Part shown: positions 1 to 7,534 of the stretch, piece by piece
Numbering within the stretch: the first letter of the stretch is position 1
How the letters are laid out: every line of letters begins with the position of its first letter
NCBI GenBank assembly: GCA_903885855.1
Contig: CAISKG010000392.1
Span: 1-10,127 of the forward strand
Origin: an uncultured Planctomycetaceae bacterium
GTDB taxonomy: Bacteria > Planctomycetota > Planctomycetia > Pirellulales > UBA1268
DNA length: 10,127 nucleotides
Direction: 5' to 3'
The notes under the pieces: generated by a model
What the model saw: the letters and a program-made list of their open reading frames with translations, nothing else
Databases searched by the model: none
Told to the model about the DNA's origin: nothing
Position numbers and translations under genes: made by a program

Positions 1-902
1 CCCAGCAGCAGCGCGTAGGGGGCTTCGGCGTGCTCCTCGACCGCTTGGCCGTGGTCGACGACCTGCGCGTCCCGGGGCGGCGGGCGCAGCGTGTCGCCGA
101 GCGTCACGCGCACCATCGGCGCCGCGGGCGCCACACGCCCCCCCTGCGCGGCCGGGCCGCCGCGCCGGCCCGGCCAGACCACCACGGCCCGCTGTGGCTG
201 CTGTCGCTCCGGCGCCGCCGCGGGAGCCTCCGGGGCGCGGACCTCGAGATCGAGATCGATCCGCACGCGCTTGAACGCTTCGGGCAGGGGCCGCCATGCC
301 CTGGCCCCGGCACGGCGGCTTCGCAACCCCGCCTCCACCCCGGCCCAGTCGGCCGGAGACGACAGGCTCCAGGCCTCGGGATCGCCGTTCCATTCGGACG
401 CGCCGTCGACGCCCGCGCGCCCGATGCCCCGCACCGCCTCGCGGGCGATCGTCAGCCGCTGCCCCGTGCCCGCTCCTGCGGCATCGACGAGCACGTGCCG
501 GTCGTCGATGCCCACGAGCGTGCCGATCACCTGGTCGCCGCCGGCCAGATGGACCGTCCACGCGCCGGCCGCGTCCTGCCCGGCGTCGTCGCGCGGCGGA
601 AACCGGATCCTCTCGACGAGGTCGAGCGGAAACTCGAACGGCGCCGGAAAGTGGGGCGACTGCCAGAGGAGCGTGGAGCGGGCGCCGTCCGGGCCCGGCG
701 GCGCGTCGAGGAGCCGCCCCACGAGCGCGCCGTCCGGCAGCCAAAGCCGCGCGGTGTCCGGCACCACCTCGGCGGCCCGCCCCGCGAACGATGCCGCGAC
801 GATCAAGATGACGGCGAGCAGCACGCGCGACCGCACGCTGCGATCGCCGTGGCGCGGCGAGCGACGGGAGGCGGCGGTCGACGGTCGTGCGGCGGCGGGC
901 AT
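1..902 (-). CDS. Exported protein with tandem Sm-like segments, N-terminal part (3' end outside window)
   Basis: The frame is open from an ATG at 902 to the left edge (300 complete codons). A basic N-terminus precedes a hydrophobic segment at about 27-40 (VLLAVILIVAASFA), so a signal peptide or anchor is likely. Two related beta segments follow: about 50-102 (LWLPDGALVGRLL, FPLDLVERIRFP) and about 114-164 (VHLAGGDQVIGTLVGIDD, LTIAREAVRGIG). Their pattern, 'dG..vG.l..' then '...l.V..I', is that of Sm-like small beta-barrels seen in planctomycete exported proteins. The following region (about 168-300) with aromatic residues, a Pro/Gln stretch and MVRVTLGD could be the start of a lectin-like beta-sandwich; that is inference. 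The start is 9 bases after the previous stop and in the same frame. There is no clear Shine-Dalgarno site, and a GTG at residue 23 would give a more usual signal peptide. Confidence 0.74.
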   Translation of the reverse strand, partial: MPAAARPSTAASRRSPRHGDRSVRSRVLLAVILIVAASFAGRAAEVVPDTARLWLPDGALVGRLLDAPPGPDGARSTLLWQSPHFPAPFEFPLDLVERIRFPPRDDAGQDAAGAWTVHLAGGDQVIGTLVGIDDRHVLVDAAGAGTGQRLTIAREAVRGIGRAGVDGASEWNGDPEAWSLSSPADWAGVEAGLRSRRAGARAWRPLPEAFKRVRIDLDLEVRAPEAPAAAPERQQPQRAVVVWPGRRGGPAAQGGRVAPAAPMVRVTLGDTLRPPPRDAQVVDHGQAVEEHAEAPYALLL

Positions 903-911
903 GGCGGGCGT

Positions 912-1997
912 TCAGCGTTCGTAGATGGGCAGGAAGCGGAAGTTGACGGCCAGTGCCAACAGCGAGAGCGACGTGCCGGCGATCTCGCCGTCGTCCCCCA
1001 TCCCCGAGCCCGAGCCGATGCGCCCGTCGGGCCGCCGCTCGGCCTTCAGCTCGCGGACGAGCATCTCGTTCCACGCCTTCCAGGCCTCGAAGTCGGCCTG
1101 GAAGAGCGCCTGCGCGCGGTAGTAGCGCGTGTAATTCGCGTAGCCTCCGCCGAACGCCCCGCCCCCCCCCGGCCGGCTGCGCTGGATGATGTTGGCGGAG
1201 GCGAGCGAGTACTGGGGGAGGTCCTTGCGCCGCGCGATCGCCATCACGAGCGTGCCGATCGACGTGGTCGCCTCGCTGCCCCCCCCGGGCGACGCGTAGC
1301 CCACGCTGCCGTCGGGGCCGGTCATCGAGGCGAAGTAGGCGAGCGCCTTGTCGATCGTCTCGTCGGGCACCTCGATCCCGGCGTTGCGGGCGCCGAGCAG
1401 CCCCATCAGCATCGCCCCGCTCACCGAGGTGTCGTGGTCGGAGGCGTCCGGCGAGTAGCGCCACGCGCCCATGCTGTTCTTCTTCGCCGAGGTCACCGCC
1501 AGTCGCACCGCCAGTTCGAGCGACTCGCCGACGGAGAGCCCCTTGCCGCCGGCCGACTCCTCCGACCACAACTCGCGGTCGTCCACGGTGCCGTAGGCCT
1601 CGGCCATGGCGAGCATCGCGAAGCCGTGGTGGTACATGCTCGCCCGGCCGTCGCGGCCGTAGTAGCCGGTCTCGGCGTCCTGCGAGGCGATGATGTTCCG
1701 CAGCGCCCGGCGGATGTTGGTGCGGTACGCGCCGTGGTTGGGGTCCTCCCCGGAGGCCAGGAGCACCATCATCGCCATCCCCGTCACGCCAGGCCCCTCG
1801 TTGGCGTCCTTCCACGAGCCCGAGGGATCCTGGACGCGAGCCAGGAACCGGCAGCCGTCGTCGTAGAGATCGCGCACGTCGCGCGGCACCGCGTCGCCGC
1901 TGCGGAGGGCCGGCGCCTGCGCGGGCAGGAGCGACGCGGCCGACGCCGCCGCCAGCCCCGCCGCCAAACCGATCCACCGTCGCATGTCGCCGCACAT
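912..1997 (-). CDS. Exported terpene-cyclase/prenyltransferase-like alpha/alpha-toroid protein
   Basis: The protein has 361 residues and matches the planctomycete 'prenyltransferase/squalene oxidase repeat' type. A signal peptide is visible (hydrophobic core at about 8-26, likely cut near PAQAPA at 25-30). The mature part has repeated helix-turn units typical of the toroid: FLARVQDPSGSW (51-62), GVTGMAMMVL (70-79), NIIASQDAETGYYG (101-114), YHHGFAMLAMAEAYG (122-136), GAWRYSP (177-183), TSVSGAMLMGLLGA (190-203), ALAYFASMTGPDGSVGY (218-234) and TSLSLLALAV (342-351). At the place of the cyclase DxDDTA acid there is only DASDHDTS (184-191), and the protein is about half the usual cyclase length, so a hopene cyclase is unlikely. 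A binding or scaffold role outside the cytoplasm is inferred. The ATG at 1997 is preferred to 1985 because GGGAG lies 8 bases upstream. Confidence 0.82.
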   Translation of the reverse strand: MCGDMRRWIGLAAGLAAASAASLLPAQAPALRSGDAVPRDVRDLYDDGCRFLARVQDPSGSWKDANEGPGVTGMAMMVLLASGEDPNHGAYRTNIRRALRNIIASQDAETGYYGRDGRASMYHHGFAMLAMAEAYGTVDDRELWSEESAGGKGLSVGESLELAVRLAVTSAKKNSMGAWRYSPDASDHDTSVSGAMLMGLLGARNAGIEVPDETIDKALAYFASMTGPDGSVGYASPGGGSEATTSIGTLVMAIARRKDLPQYSLASANIIQRSRPGGGGAFGGGYANYTRYYRAQALFQADFEAWKAWNEMLVRELKAERRPDGRIGSGSGMGDDGEIAGTSLSLLALAVNFRFLPIYER

Positions 1998-2005
1998 CCG
2001 CCTGG

Positions 2006-2010
2006 CTCCC
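2006..2010 (-). promoter_or_regulatory. Shine-Dalgarno site for the toroid protein
   Basis: Read on the minus strand this is GGGAG, 8 bases before the ATG at 1997, within the 14-base gap after the previous stop. It favours this start over the ATG at 1985. Confidence 0.55.
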
Positions 2011-2011
2011 G

Positions 2012-2869
2012 TCACTCGTCCTTCAGGCAACTGGTCTCGATGTGCCGGAACATCCCCCGGGCGCCCTCGAGGAGCTTCGTGACGCGGGCCCGCTGCCGCT
2101 CGTCGAGAACCTCGTCGATCCGCCGCCGCTCGACCGTCGACAACACGTACGCGAACAGGACGGGGCTGTCCGTCCCGAAGGAAGCGATCGCCCGATCGAC
2201 GTCGAGGCGCGTCGGCGCGTCGAGGGTCAGGGCGGCGATCGCATCGCGCTGCGCCGCGGTCAGGCCGACGTCGCACACGAAACTCTCGAGCCCCCCCTCG
2301 AGCAGGTCGCGGAGTCCCTCCACGCCTCGCTGCCGCTGCTCCTCGGCCCACAGCCCGCGCTGGCGCTCGTCGAGCATGCCCACCAGCAGCCGGGAGAGCA
2401 GGCCCCGGGGCCCGGTGGCGGCCTCCGCCGCTTGGCTGATCCGGGAGAAGTCCTGGTGGAAGTTCTGCCACTCCTGCTGCCCGTTCGGCATGCCGAGATC
2501 GACGACGCGCCCCGAGTAGTTCTCCCTCAGCCGGGCCACGGATGCCTCCTGCATCGCCCCGAGCATGTCGGCGAGGACGGCGCAGCGCGTCCGCTGCGCC
2601 GCATCGAGCCCGCAGACCGCGTCGATGGCGGCGCAGCGCATGTCGAGGGCCGTCGGCACGTCGCCACCGTCGCCGGCCGCGCTCAGGCCCTGGATCATCC
2701 CGTCGAGCTGCTGGTCGAAGTCCACCTGGAACGACTGCCCATCCGCCGGCGGCTCCGGGACCGAGACGACGTCGTCATCGCCCCGCGCGGACAGGCCCGG
2801 CACGGCCCCGGCCCACGTCGCCAGCGCCACGATCCATGGCCCGCTCGGGATCCCGCACTGGCGCGTCAT
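2012..2869 (-). CDS. Exported helical protein with LTXXQ-like motifs (second member of pair)
   Basis: The protein has 285 residues. A hydrophobic N-terminus (about 8-26) with a likely cut near GLSARG (25-30) indicates export. The mature part is mostly helical and carries repeated Q-R motifs: CGLDAAQRTRC (86-96), LDERQRGLW (166-174), VGLTAAQRDAI (201-211) and LDERQRARV (255-263). These resemble LTXXQ helices and also the motifs of the neighbouring 404-residue protein. Five cysteines remain after the signal peptide (79, 86, 96, 199, 281), which could form disulfides in the periplasm. No enzyme motif is seen. The stop of the previous gene overlaps this ATG as ATGA. An in-frame ATG at 2881 (giving MVGR before MTRQ) is an alternative start; no clear Shine-Dalgarno site supports either. 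The function is unknown. Confidence 0.74.
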   Translation of the reverse strand: MTRQCGIPSGPWIVALATWAGAVPGLSARGDDDVVSVPEPPADGQSFQVDFDQQLDGMIQGLSAAGDGGDVPTALDMRCAAIDAVCGLDAAQRTRCAVLADMLGAMQEASVARLRENYSGRVVDLGMPNGQQEWQNFHQDFSRISQAAEAATGPRGLLSRLLVGMLDERQRGLWAEEQRQRGVEGLRDLLEGGLESFVCDVGLTAAQRDAIAALTLDAPTRLDVDRAIASFGTDSPVLFAYVLSTVERRRIDEVLDERQRARVTKLLEGARGMFRHIETSCLKDE

Positions 2870-4080
2870 TCGGCCCACCATGCGTCGTGCTCCACTTCCT
2901 CGTGACCGCGGCGCATCAGCCGGTTGATGAGCTGCGTGCTGCGCCACTGCTCGACGTTCAATCGCACGGTTTCCCGCTGGCTCTCGTCGGCTTCGCCGAG
3001 CCGCCGCCGCTGGATCTCGTTGAGGTGGGGCAGGATGAGCGCCCGATCGAGCCCGGGATAGACGGGCCGGCCGTCGATCGTCCACGCCCCCATCTCCTCC
3101 ATGATCAGCAGATCCTCGCTCCAATTCCCCTCGAGCGTCTCCCGGATCGCGGCGCGCTGCGGGGCCGAGAGGTGCAGTTCGCCGTCGAGCATCCGTAACA
3201 CCCGCCCCGCCGACAGCCGGCGCTGCCGCGCCTGGCGCGCGGCGAGTTCGTCGCGGAAGGCACGGCCCACCTCCGCGCCGGCTTCCGCCTCCAGGGCGGC
3301 CGCCACGGCCTCGCCGACGATCACCTCGGGATCGACCGCGGCGGGCGGCGGCGGCGGGGCCGCCGGCCGCGCCGGCTCGAGGCCGAAAAGCCGGACGACC
3401 GCGTTGCCCACCGCCTCGGCGATGTTCTCCGCTTCGGGCTCGTGTTGCACGATGACCTGCTGCTGCCGGAACATGCCCGCCGCGATCTCCTGGGCGGCCC
3501 GCTTCACCGAATCCTCCCCCGCGACGCGGATCCGCCGGCGCGACTCGGGCGACAGGTCTCCGCGCAGGGTGCGGGCGAGGGCCAGCTTCTGCACGAGCAC
3601 GCGCTGGAGGATCGCCTCGTACTGCATCGCCTGCGCCGCGACCTGCTGCTGGAGCATCGCCGCGGCATCCATCGGCTCGGCGGCGGGCGCGTCGCCGCCA
3701 TCCTCCACGACGGCCGCCGCAGGGCCCTCGACGATCATCACGTCGGCCACGACGCCCTCCTGGACCACCACCGCCGCGGGCCCTTCGCCCACCGCCTGCA
3801 CGCGCACCTGCACCCCGACCGGCACTCCACCGGGGCCCGCACGCTGGATCACGACCGCGCCCCGTCCCTGCGGCTGTTCGCGTCCCTCCGGCGGCTCGGA
3901 TCCCTCCGGGACGCGCCCGTCGGCGTCGAGCCCGTCCGCATGCGCCGGCTCCTGCGCCGGCTCCTGCGAACGGGCCTCCGCCGGCCAGAGCGCCGCGATC
4001 GCCGGCAGCACCACGAGCGCCAGCGCCCAGCCGACGCGCCGCGGAAGACGCTGACACGGGGGGCGATCGGACGTCGTCAT
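2866..4080 (-). CDS. Exported helical protein with LTXXQ-like motifs, function unknown
   Basis: The protein has 404 residues. The N-terminus is a signal peptide: basic residues, a hydrophobic core at about 17-31, and a likely cut near AEARS (34-38), so the product is periplasmic. A Val/Gly/Ala/Glu-rich stretch (about 74-128) contains two near-copies of EGPAAVVVQE. A long amphipathic helix, rich in Gln near its start, follows (about 137-232). After a poly-Pro linker (241-246) comes a helical C-terminal half with LDGELHLSAPQRAAIRETLEGNW (298-320) and LPHLNEIQRRRLG (350-362). The 'LxLSxxQRxxI' pattern resembles the LTXXQ helices of CpxP/Spy-type chaperones and many planctomycete exported proteins; whether it is homologous is not established. 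No catalytic residues are evident. The start is fixed by the ATGA overlap with the upstream gene and by a strong GGGGAGG site. Confidence 0.75.
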   Translation of the reverse strand: MTTSDRPPCQRLPRRVGWALALVVLPAIAALWPAEARSQEPAQEPAHADGLDADGRVPEGSEPPEGREQPQGRGAVVIQRAGPGGVPVGVQVRVQAVGEGPAAVVVQEGVVADVMIVEGPAAAVVEDGGDAPAAEPMDAAAMLQQQVAAQAMQYEAILQRVLVQKLALARTLRGDLSPESRRRIRVAGEDSVKRAAQEIAAGMFRQQQVIVQHEPEAENIAEAVGNAVVRLFGLEPARPAAPPPPPAAVDPEVIVGEAVAAALEAEAGAEVGRAFRDELAARQARQRRLSAGRVLRMLDGELHLSAPQRAAIRETLEGNWSEDLLIMEEMGAWTIDGRPVYPGLDRALILPHLNEIQRRRLGEADESQRETVRLNVEQWRSTQLINRLMRRGHEEVEHDAWWAE

Positions 4081-7000
4081 GGCGCGGCCTCCCCCCCCGC
4101 GCGTTTCCGCTCGAGGGCGTTGAAGTAGGCGTCGAGGCCGTCGCGGAACTCCTCCGGCAGCACGCGGCCCCCGTTGCCGACGGCCTGATCCTCCTCGCCC
4201 GCCCCGGGGCGCGCCTGGGCGTTGATCCCGCGGCCGAGCCGGGCCAGCGCCGGGTCGCGCGTCGTGCCGTTGCCCCCCTTGCCGGGAGACGAGCCGCCGT
4301 TGCCGCCCCCTCCCCCTCCGCAGGACCGGGAGCGCAGCAGCAGCTCGATCGCCTCGGTCTCCGCGGCGATCGCGCGGCGACCGGTGTCGGGCGAGGCGAG
4401 GATGTCGGTGGCCTCGTCCATCACGCCTTCGACCTGGCGGAAGAGGGCGATCTCGCGGGCGTAGGGGCTCTCCTGCCCCGCACCGGGCTGCATGTCGCGG
4501 CGCAGCCGTTCGATCTCGTCGGCGAAGCGCATCGGCCCGGTGGGCACGTCGGCGAGCCGTCGGGCCAGAGCCGCGACCCGGTCGGCCAGCGCTTCCTGCG
4601 CGCTGGCGAGCCCGCCGGCCCTCGCCCGGAAGGCGGCGGCGTCGAGCGTGGCCCGCACCTGCTGGGCGACGCGCGTCTCCTCACGCAGGTTGGCCTCGGC
4701 CTCCAGGATCCGCATCGCCTCGAGCACCACCTCGGGGGGCAGGCTCGGCTGGGGGCCCGACGGGCCCGATTGGCAATTCCCCGGGGGAGGAACCAGCTCG
4801 TCGGCCCAGCGGTCGAGCGTGTCGGCCCAGAACTCCGACCGGGCGATCGACAGCCCGGTCTCCCGCGGCATCTCCGCCGAGAGCTGCCGGAGGCTCCCGA
4901 GGATGTCGAGATCGCGCATCTCCTCGAGCACCGTGCGCAACTGCGGCTGCGGCCGGCGCTCGGCATAGGCGTCGAGGTCGTCCATCACGCTCGCCACCTT
5001 CTCCCCGACCAGATCGTTGCCCTTGCCCGCCCGGGCGACCCGGGCGGCGACCGGTTCGTCATCGAGCCGCCGCACGGGGCGTCCGAACGCCTCGCCGACG
5101 ACCGCCGTGAGCCCCTCGCCGACCTTGGCCTCGTCGCGCGAGGCGGCCTTGAGCCGCTTCACGAAGGTGGTGCCCTCGAGCCGCGCCATGACGTCGGCGA
5201 GCTGTTTGGCGATGGCGGCGAAATCCTCGATCAGGCGGCGCTGCTCGTCGATCGCCTGCTCGAGCGGCGGGGTGCCGCCGCCCGCGCCGGGGGGCGGGGT
5301 GGCAGGGGGACGTCTCCCGGGCGCACCGGCGACCGTCGTCGAGGGCAGGCCGAGGCGCCCCGGGCCTCCGCCGCCCGGCGGCGGTGCCGCGCCGTCGCCG
5401 TCGGGCTTCCCACCGACGCCGCTCTCCCGGTCGACGACGCTCGGCACGGGCGCCGACGGCGTGGCTCCCGGTGCGCCGGCCTTGCCCCCTTGGCCGCGAT
5501 CCTCCCCCACGCGCGGCACGTCCGGGGTCGGCTTCCCTTCCTGGCTCTGGGTCGGCGGGCGCGGCTGGCCACCCCCCTTGGCAGCGGCCGCCGACTGGAG
5601 CAGCTCGGCGATCCGCGGCATGCGCGTCGCCGCCATCGCGTTGACCGCGTCGACGTGGCCGGCGAGCTCCTCGAGCGACTCGGCGTCGAACTCCGGATTC
5701 CGCGCCGCCTGGCGCACCAGCTCCGCCCCGTTCTCGGCGAGGCGGCCCAGGCGCCGGGCGTTGGTGCGCTCCGCCGCCGCCTGCTCGCGGAGGGACTTGC
5801 GGGTATCCGGGGCGTCGAGCTCCGCGGCCGACATGGCGGCGAATTCCTCGTTGCGGGCGAGGAGCTCGAGCTCCCGGTCGCGCACCTCGGCCGTCTGCTG
5901 CCGCCAGCGGCCGATCTGGTCGGTGACCCAGCGGGCATGGTCGGCGGCGGTCATCACCACGAACGTCGTCGGCGGCGAGCGCACGCGCCCCCGGCCGGGG
6001 AGCCGATCCTCCACGAAGGCCCGCACCTCCACCGTCTGCGGTTCGATGCCGAGCTCCACGGGGGCGAAGGTGCCGGCGGCTTCGAGGGCCGCCTGCTCGG
6101 CGCCCCCGGTGGCCAGCACGCGCTCGCCGGTGGCGGCGCCCGGCCCGTCGCCGGTCCACTCGATGCCCACCCGCTCGACGCCGAAATCGTCGCGGGCCGC
6201 CAGCGTGAAGCGCACCGTCTCGGTGTCGAGGAGCACCGCCCGGCCGCCGAGGCCGTCGACGGCGATGGTGGGGGCCTCGTCCTCCCGTGGCACGAGCCGC
6301 ACCTCGAGCGGCTTGGCGCCGTCGAGGCCGAGGGTGTCGCGCCAGGCCAGCGACAGCGCCACCGGCTCCGCCACCTCCCTCTCGGGCACGTCGAAACTGG
6401 CCCCGTCGGGGGTCAGCGGCGCGTCGTCCACCGTCGCGGCGGCGAGCGAGCGGTCGGCGGTGACGCTGACGGCCACGCGGCTCCCCTGCACGACCGCCAA
6501 GCCCCCCCCGCGCAGCTCGCGCTCGAGCGTCGCCGGGATGCCGAGGTAGTCGGGGAGGCGCACGCGCGCCGCCACGGCGCTGATCTCCGGGCGCATCGTG
6601 GGGAGGATCCGGACGCGTTGCCGGGCGTCGCCCACGGCCAGCCGCACGCCGCGCTCGGCCACCTGAGGGGGGAGCGCGAGGAGGTAGCGGTCGCCGTCGC
6701 GCTCGGCGCGGAGCACGGCGCCCGCGTCCAGCCGGGCCGTGGCCTGCGCCGGCCGCCACGCCGTGTCGGCCGCCAGCTCCACCGGCAGGCCGACCGGCTC
6801 GCCGTGCGGCACCACGATCGCGCCGGGGAGCGGCGCGAGCCGCGCGAAGGTGTGGCGCGGGACGGCGCCCCAGGGGGCGAGGAGGCGCTGCCACGCGTTC
6901 ACCGCCGCGCCGGGGACGACGCACGCCGCCACCAGCGCCGCCGCCAGGGGCAGCGCCGCGAAGGCCGCCCACTGTCGATGCCGCGGCCGGGGGATCGCGG

Positions 7001-7472
7001 CGGCGAGATCGTGGCGTGCGGCGCTCTCGGCCACCTGCCGCACCGCCGCCTCGCAGAGCACGCGCGAGCGATCCTGTTCGCCGCGGTTGCCGACCAACTC
7101 GGCCGCACCGAGCACCTCGTCGCCGAGCGACGGGAAGCGGCGCGCCACCAACCGCGCCACCGGCGCGATGCCGCGCAGGCCGCGGAACCAGCGCTGCCAG
7201 GCCAGCGGCAGGAGCCCGCAGGCCCCCGCCGCGACGAGGAACACGCCGTAACGGACGGCCGTGGGCGTCTCGGTGAAGCGGTCGACGACGAACAACGCCC
7301 CCCAGGCGAGCAAGACGCCCGAGAGCGCCCCGCAGACGGCCTCGATCCCCTTCACACGCCGCACCGAGGAACGGAACTCGTCGAGCTGGCGCACGAGACC
7401 CGCCGGCAGCGAGAGCGCCCCGGCCGCGGGCGATCCGTCGCGGCCCCGCTCCTCCCCGTGACGTCCGTTCAT
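4077..7472 (-). CDS. DUF4175-like large membrane protein
   Basis: The protein has 1131 residues. The N-terminus is cytoplasmic and basic, followed by hydrophobic helices at about 43-64, 74-92 and 167-190. A long extracytoplasmic part then begins, with beta-rich stretches (about 200-510, including RVRLPDYLG and AARDDFGVERVGIEW) and coiled-coil helices at about 515-630. A Pro/Gly/Gln linker (about 631-735) leads to a second helical region (about 736-1045), a glycine run (1051-1070) and a short conserved C-terminal helix, LPEEFRDGLDAYFNALER. This layout (three N-terminal helices, DYLG-type beta region, helical rods, YFNALER-type tail) matches large planctomycete proteins related to DUF4175/TIGR02302. 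No enzymatic motif is seen. The ATG at 7472 was chosen over a GTG at 7505 because GGGAGA lies 8 bases upstream. It follows the VWA-GATase gene after 62 bases and overlaps the next gene by ATGA. A structural envelope role is inferred. Confidence 0.85.
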   Translation of the reverse strand: MNGRHGEERGRDGSPAAGALSLPAGLVRQLDEFRSSVRRVKGIEAVCGALSGVLLAWGALFVVDRFTETPTAVRYGVFLVAAGACGLLPLAWQRWFRGLRGIAPVARLVARRFPSLGDEVLGAAELVGNRGEQDRSRVLCEAAVRQVAESAARHDLAAAIPRPRHRQWAAFAALPLAAALVAACVVPGAAVNAWQRLLAPWGAVPRHTFARLAPLPGAIVVPHGEPVGLPVELAADTAWRPAQATARLDAGAVLRAERDGDRYLLALPPQVAERGVRLAVGDARQRVRILPTMRPEISAVAARVRLPDYLGIPATLERELRGGGLAVVQGSRVAVSVTADRSLAAATVDDAPLTPDGASFDVPEREVAEPVALSLAWRDTLGLDGAKPLEVRLVPREDEAPTIAVDGLGGRAVLLDTETVRFTLAARDDFGVERVGIEWTGDGPGAATGERVLATGGAEQAALEAAGTFAPVELGIEPQTVEVRAFVEDRLPGRGRVRSPPTTFVVMTAADHARWVTDQIGRWRQQTAEVRDRELELLARNEEFAAMSAAELDAPDTRKSLREQAAAERTNARRLGRLAENGAELVRQAARNPEFDAESLEELAGHVDAVNAMAATRMPRIAELLQSAAAAKGGGQPRPPTQSQEGKPTPDVPRVGEDRGQGGKAGAPGATPSAPVPSVVDRESGVGGKPDGDGAAPPPGGGGPGRLGLPSTTVAGAPGRRPPATPPPGAGGGTPPLEQAIDEQRRLIEDFAAIAKQLADVMARLEGTTFVKRLKAASRDEAKVGEGLTAVVGEAFGRPVRRLDDEPVAARVARAGKGNDLVGEKVASVMDDLDAYAERRPQPQLRTVLEEMRDLDILGSLRQLSAEMPRETGLSIARSEFWADTLDRWADELVPPPGNCQSGPSGPQPSLPPEVVLEAMRILEAEANLREETRVAQQVRATLDAAAFRARAGGLASAQEALADRVAALARRLADVPTGPMRFADEIERLRRDMQPGAGQESPYAREIALFRQVEGVMDEATDILASPDTGRRAIAAETEAIELLLRSRSCGGGGGGNGGSSPGKGGNGTTRDPALARLGRGINAQARPGAGEEDQAVGNGGRVLPEEFRDGLDAYFNALERKRAGGEAAP
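4088..4094 (-). promoter_or_regulatory. Shine-Dalgarno site for the 404-residue exported protein
   Basis: Read on the minus strand this is GGGGAGG, 7 bases before the ATG at 4080. It is embedded in the last codons of the DUF4175-like gene and is part of a run of eight G (4091-4098). Confidence 0.6.
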
Positions 7473-7534
7473 GGCAACGCTCTCCCGTGGAATCCACCGG
7501 GCCACCGGCCCACCGTCATCCTACCCCCGACCCC
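7473..7534 (-). other. Only sizeable intergenic gap, with a small hairpin
   Basis: These 62 bases separate the VWA-GATase and DUF4175-like genes. They contain a perfect inverted repeat GGGCC-GGT-GGCCC (7499-7511) inside three GGTGG units spaced 8 bases apart. There is no U tract, so it is not a convincing intrinsic terminator, and no clear -35/-10 pair is seen. It could affect mRNA processing or be chance in GC-rich DNA. Confidence 0.3.
7481..7486 (-). promoter_or_regulatory. Shine-Dalgarno site for the DUF4175-like gene
   Basis: Read on the minus strand this is GGGAGA, 8 bases before the ATG at 7472. The GTG at 7505 has no comparable site, so this decides the start and shortens the protein by 11 residues. 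Confidence 0.6.

Noticed and set aside
1998..2471. Upstream extension of the toroid protein to 519 residues
   Set aside because: The extension overlaps the 285-residue gene in another frame and would bury the signal peptide; the Shine-Dalgarno site before 1997 fits better.
30..2519. 829-codon open frame on the plus strand
   Set aside because: It is antisense to three well-supported minus-strand genes, is dominated by Arg/Ala/Pro/His with no domain, and arises from GC-rich third positions opposite real codons.
2870..4057. Upstream extension of the 285-residue protein to a 681-residue frame
   Set aside because: The added 396 residues are Gly/Arg/Ala-rich and lie out of frame over the 404-residue gene; the signal peptide and the ATGA overlap place the start at 2869.
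7499..7511. Intrinsic terminator between the VWA-GATase and DUF4175-like genes
   Set aside because: The stem is only 5 base pairs and has no following U tract.
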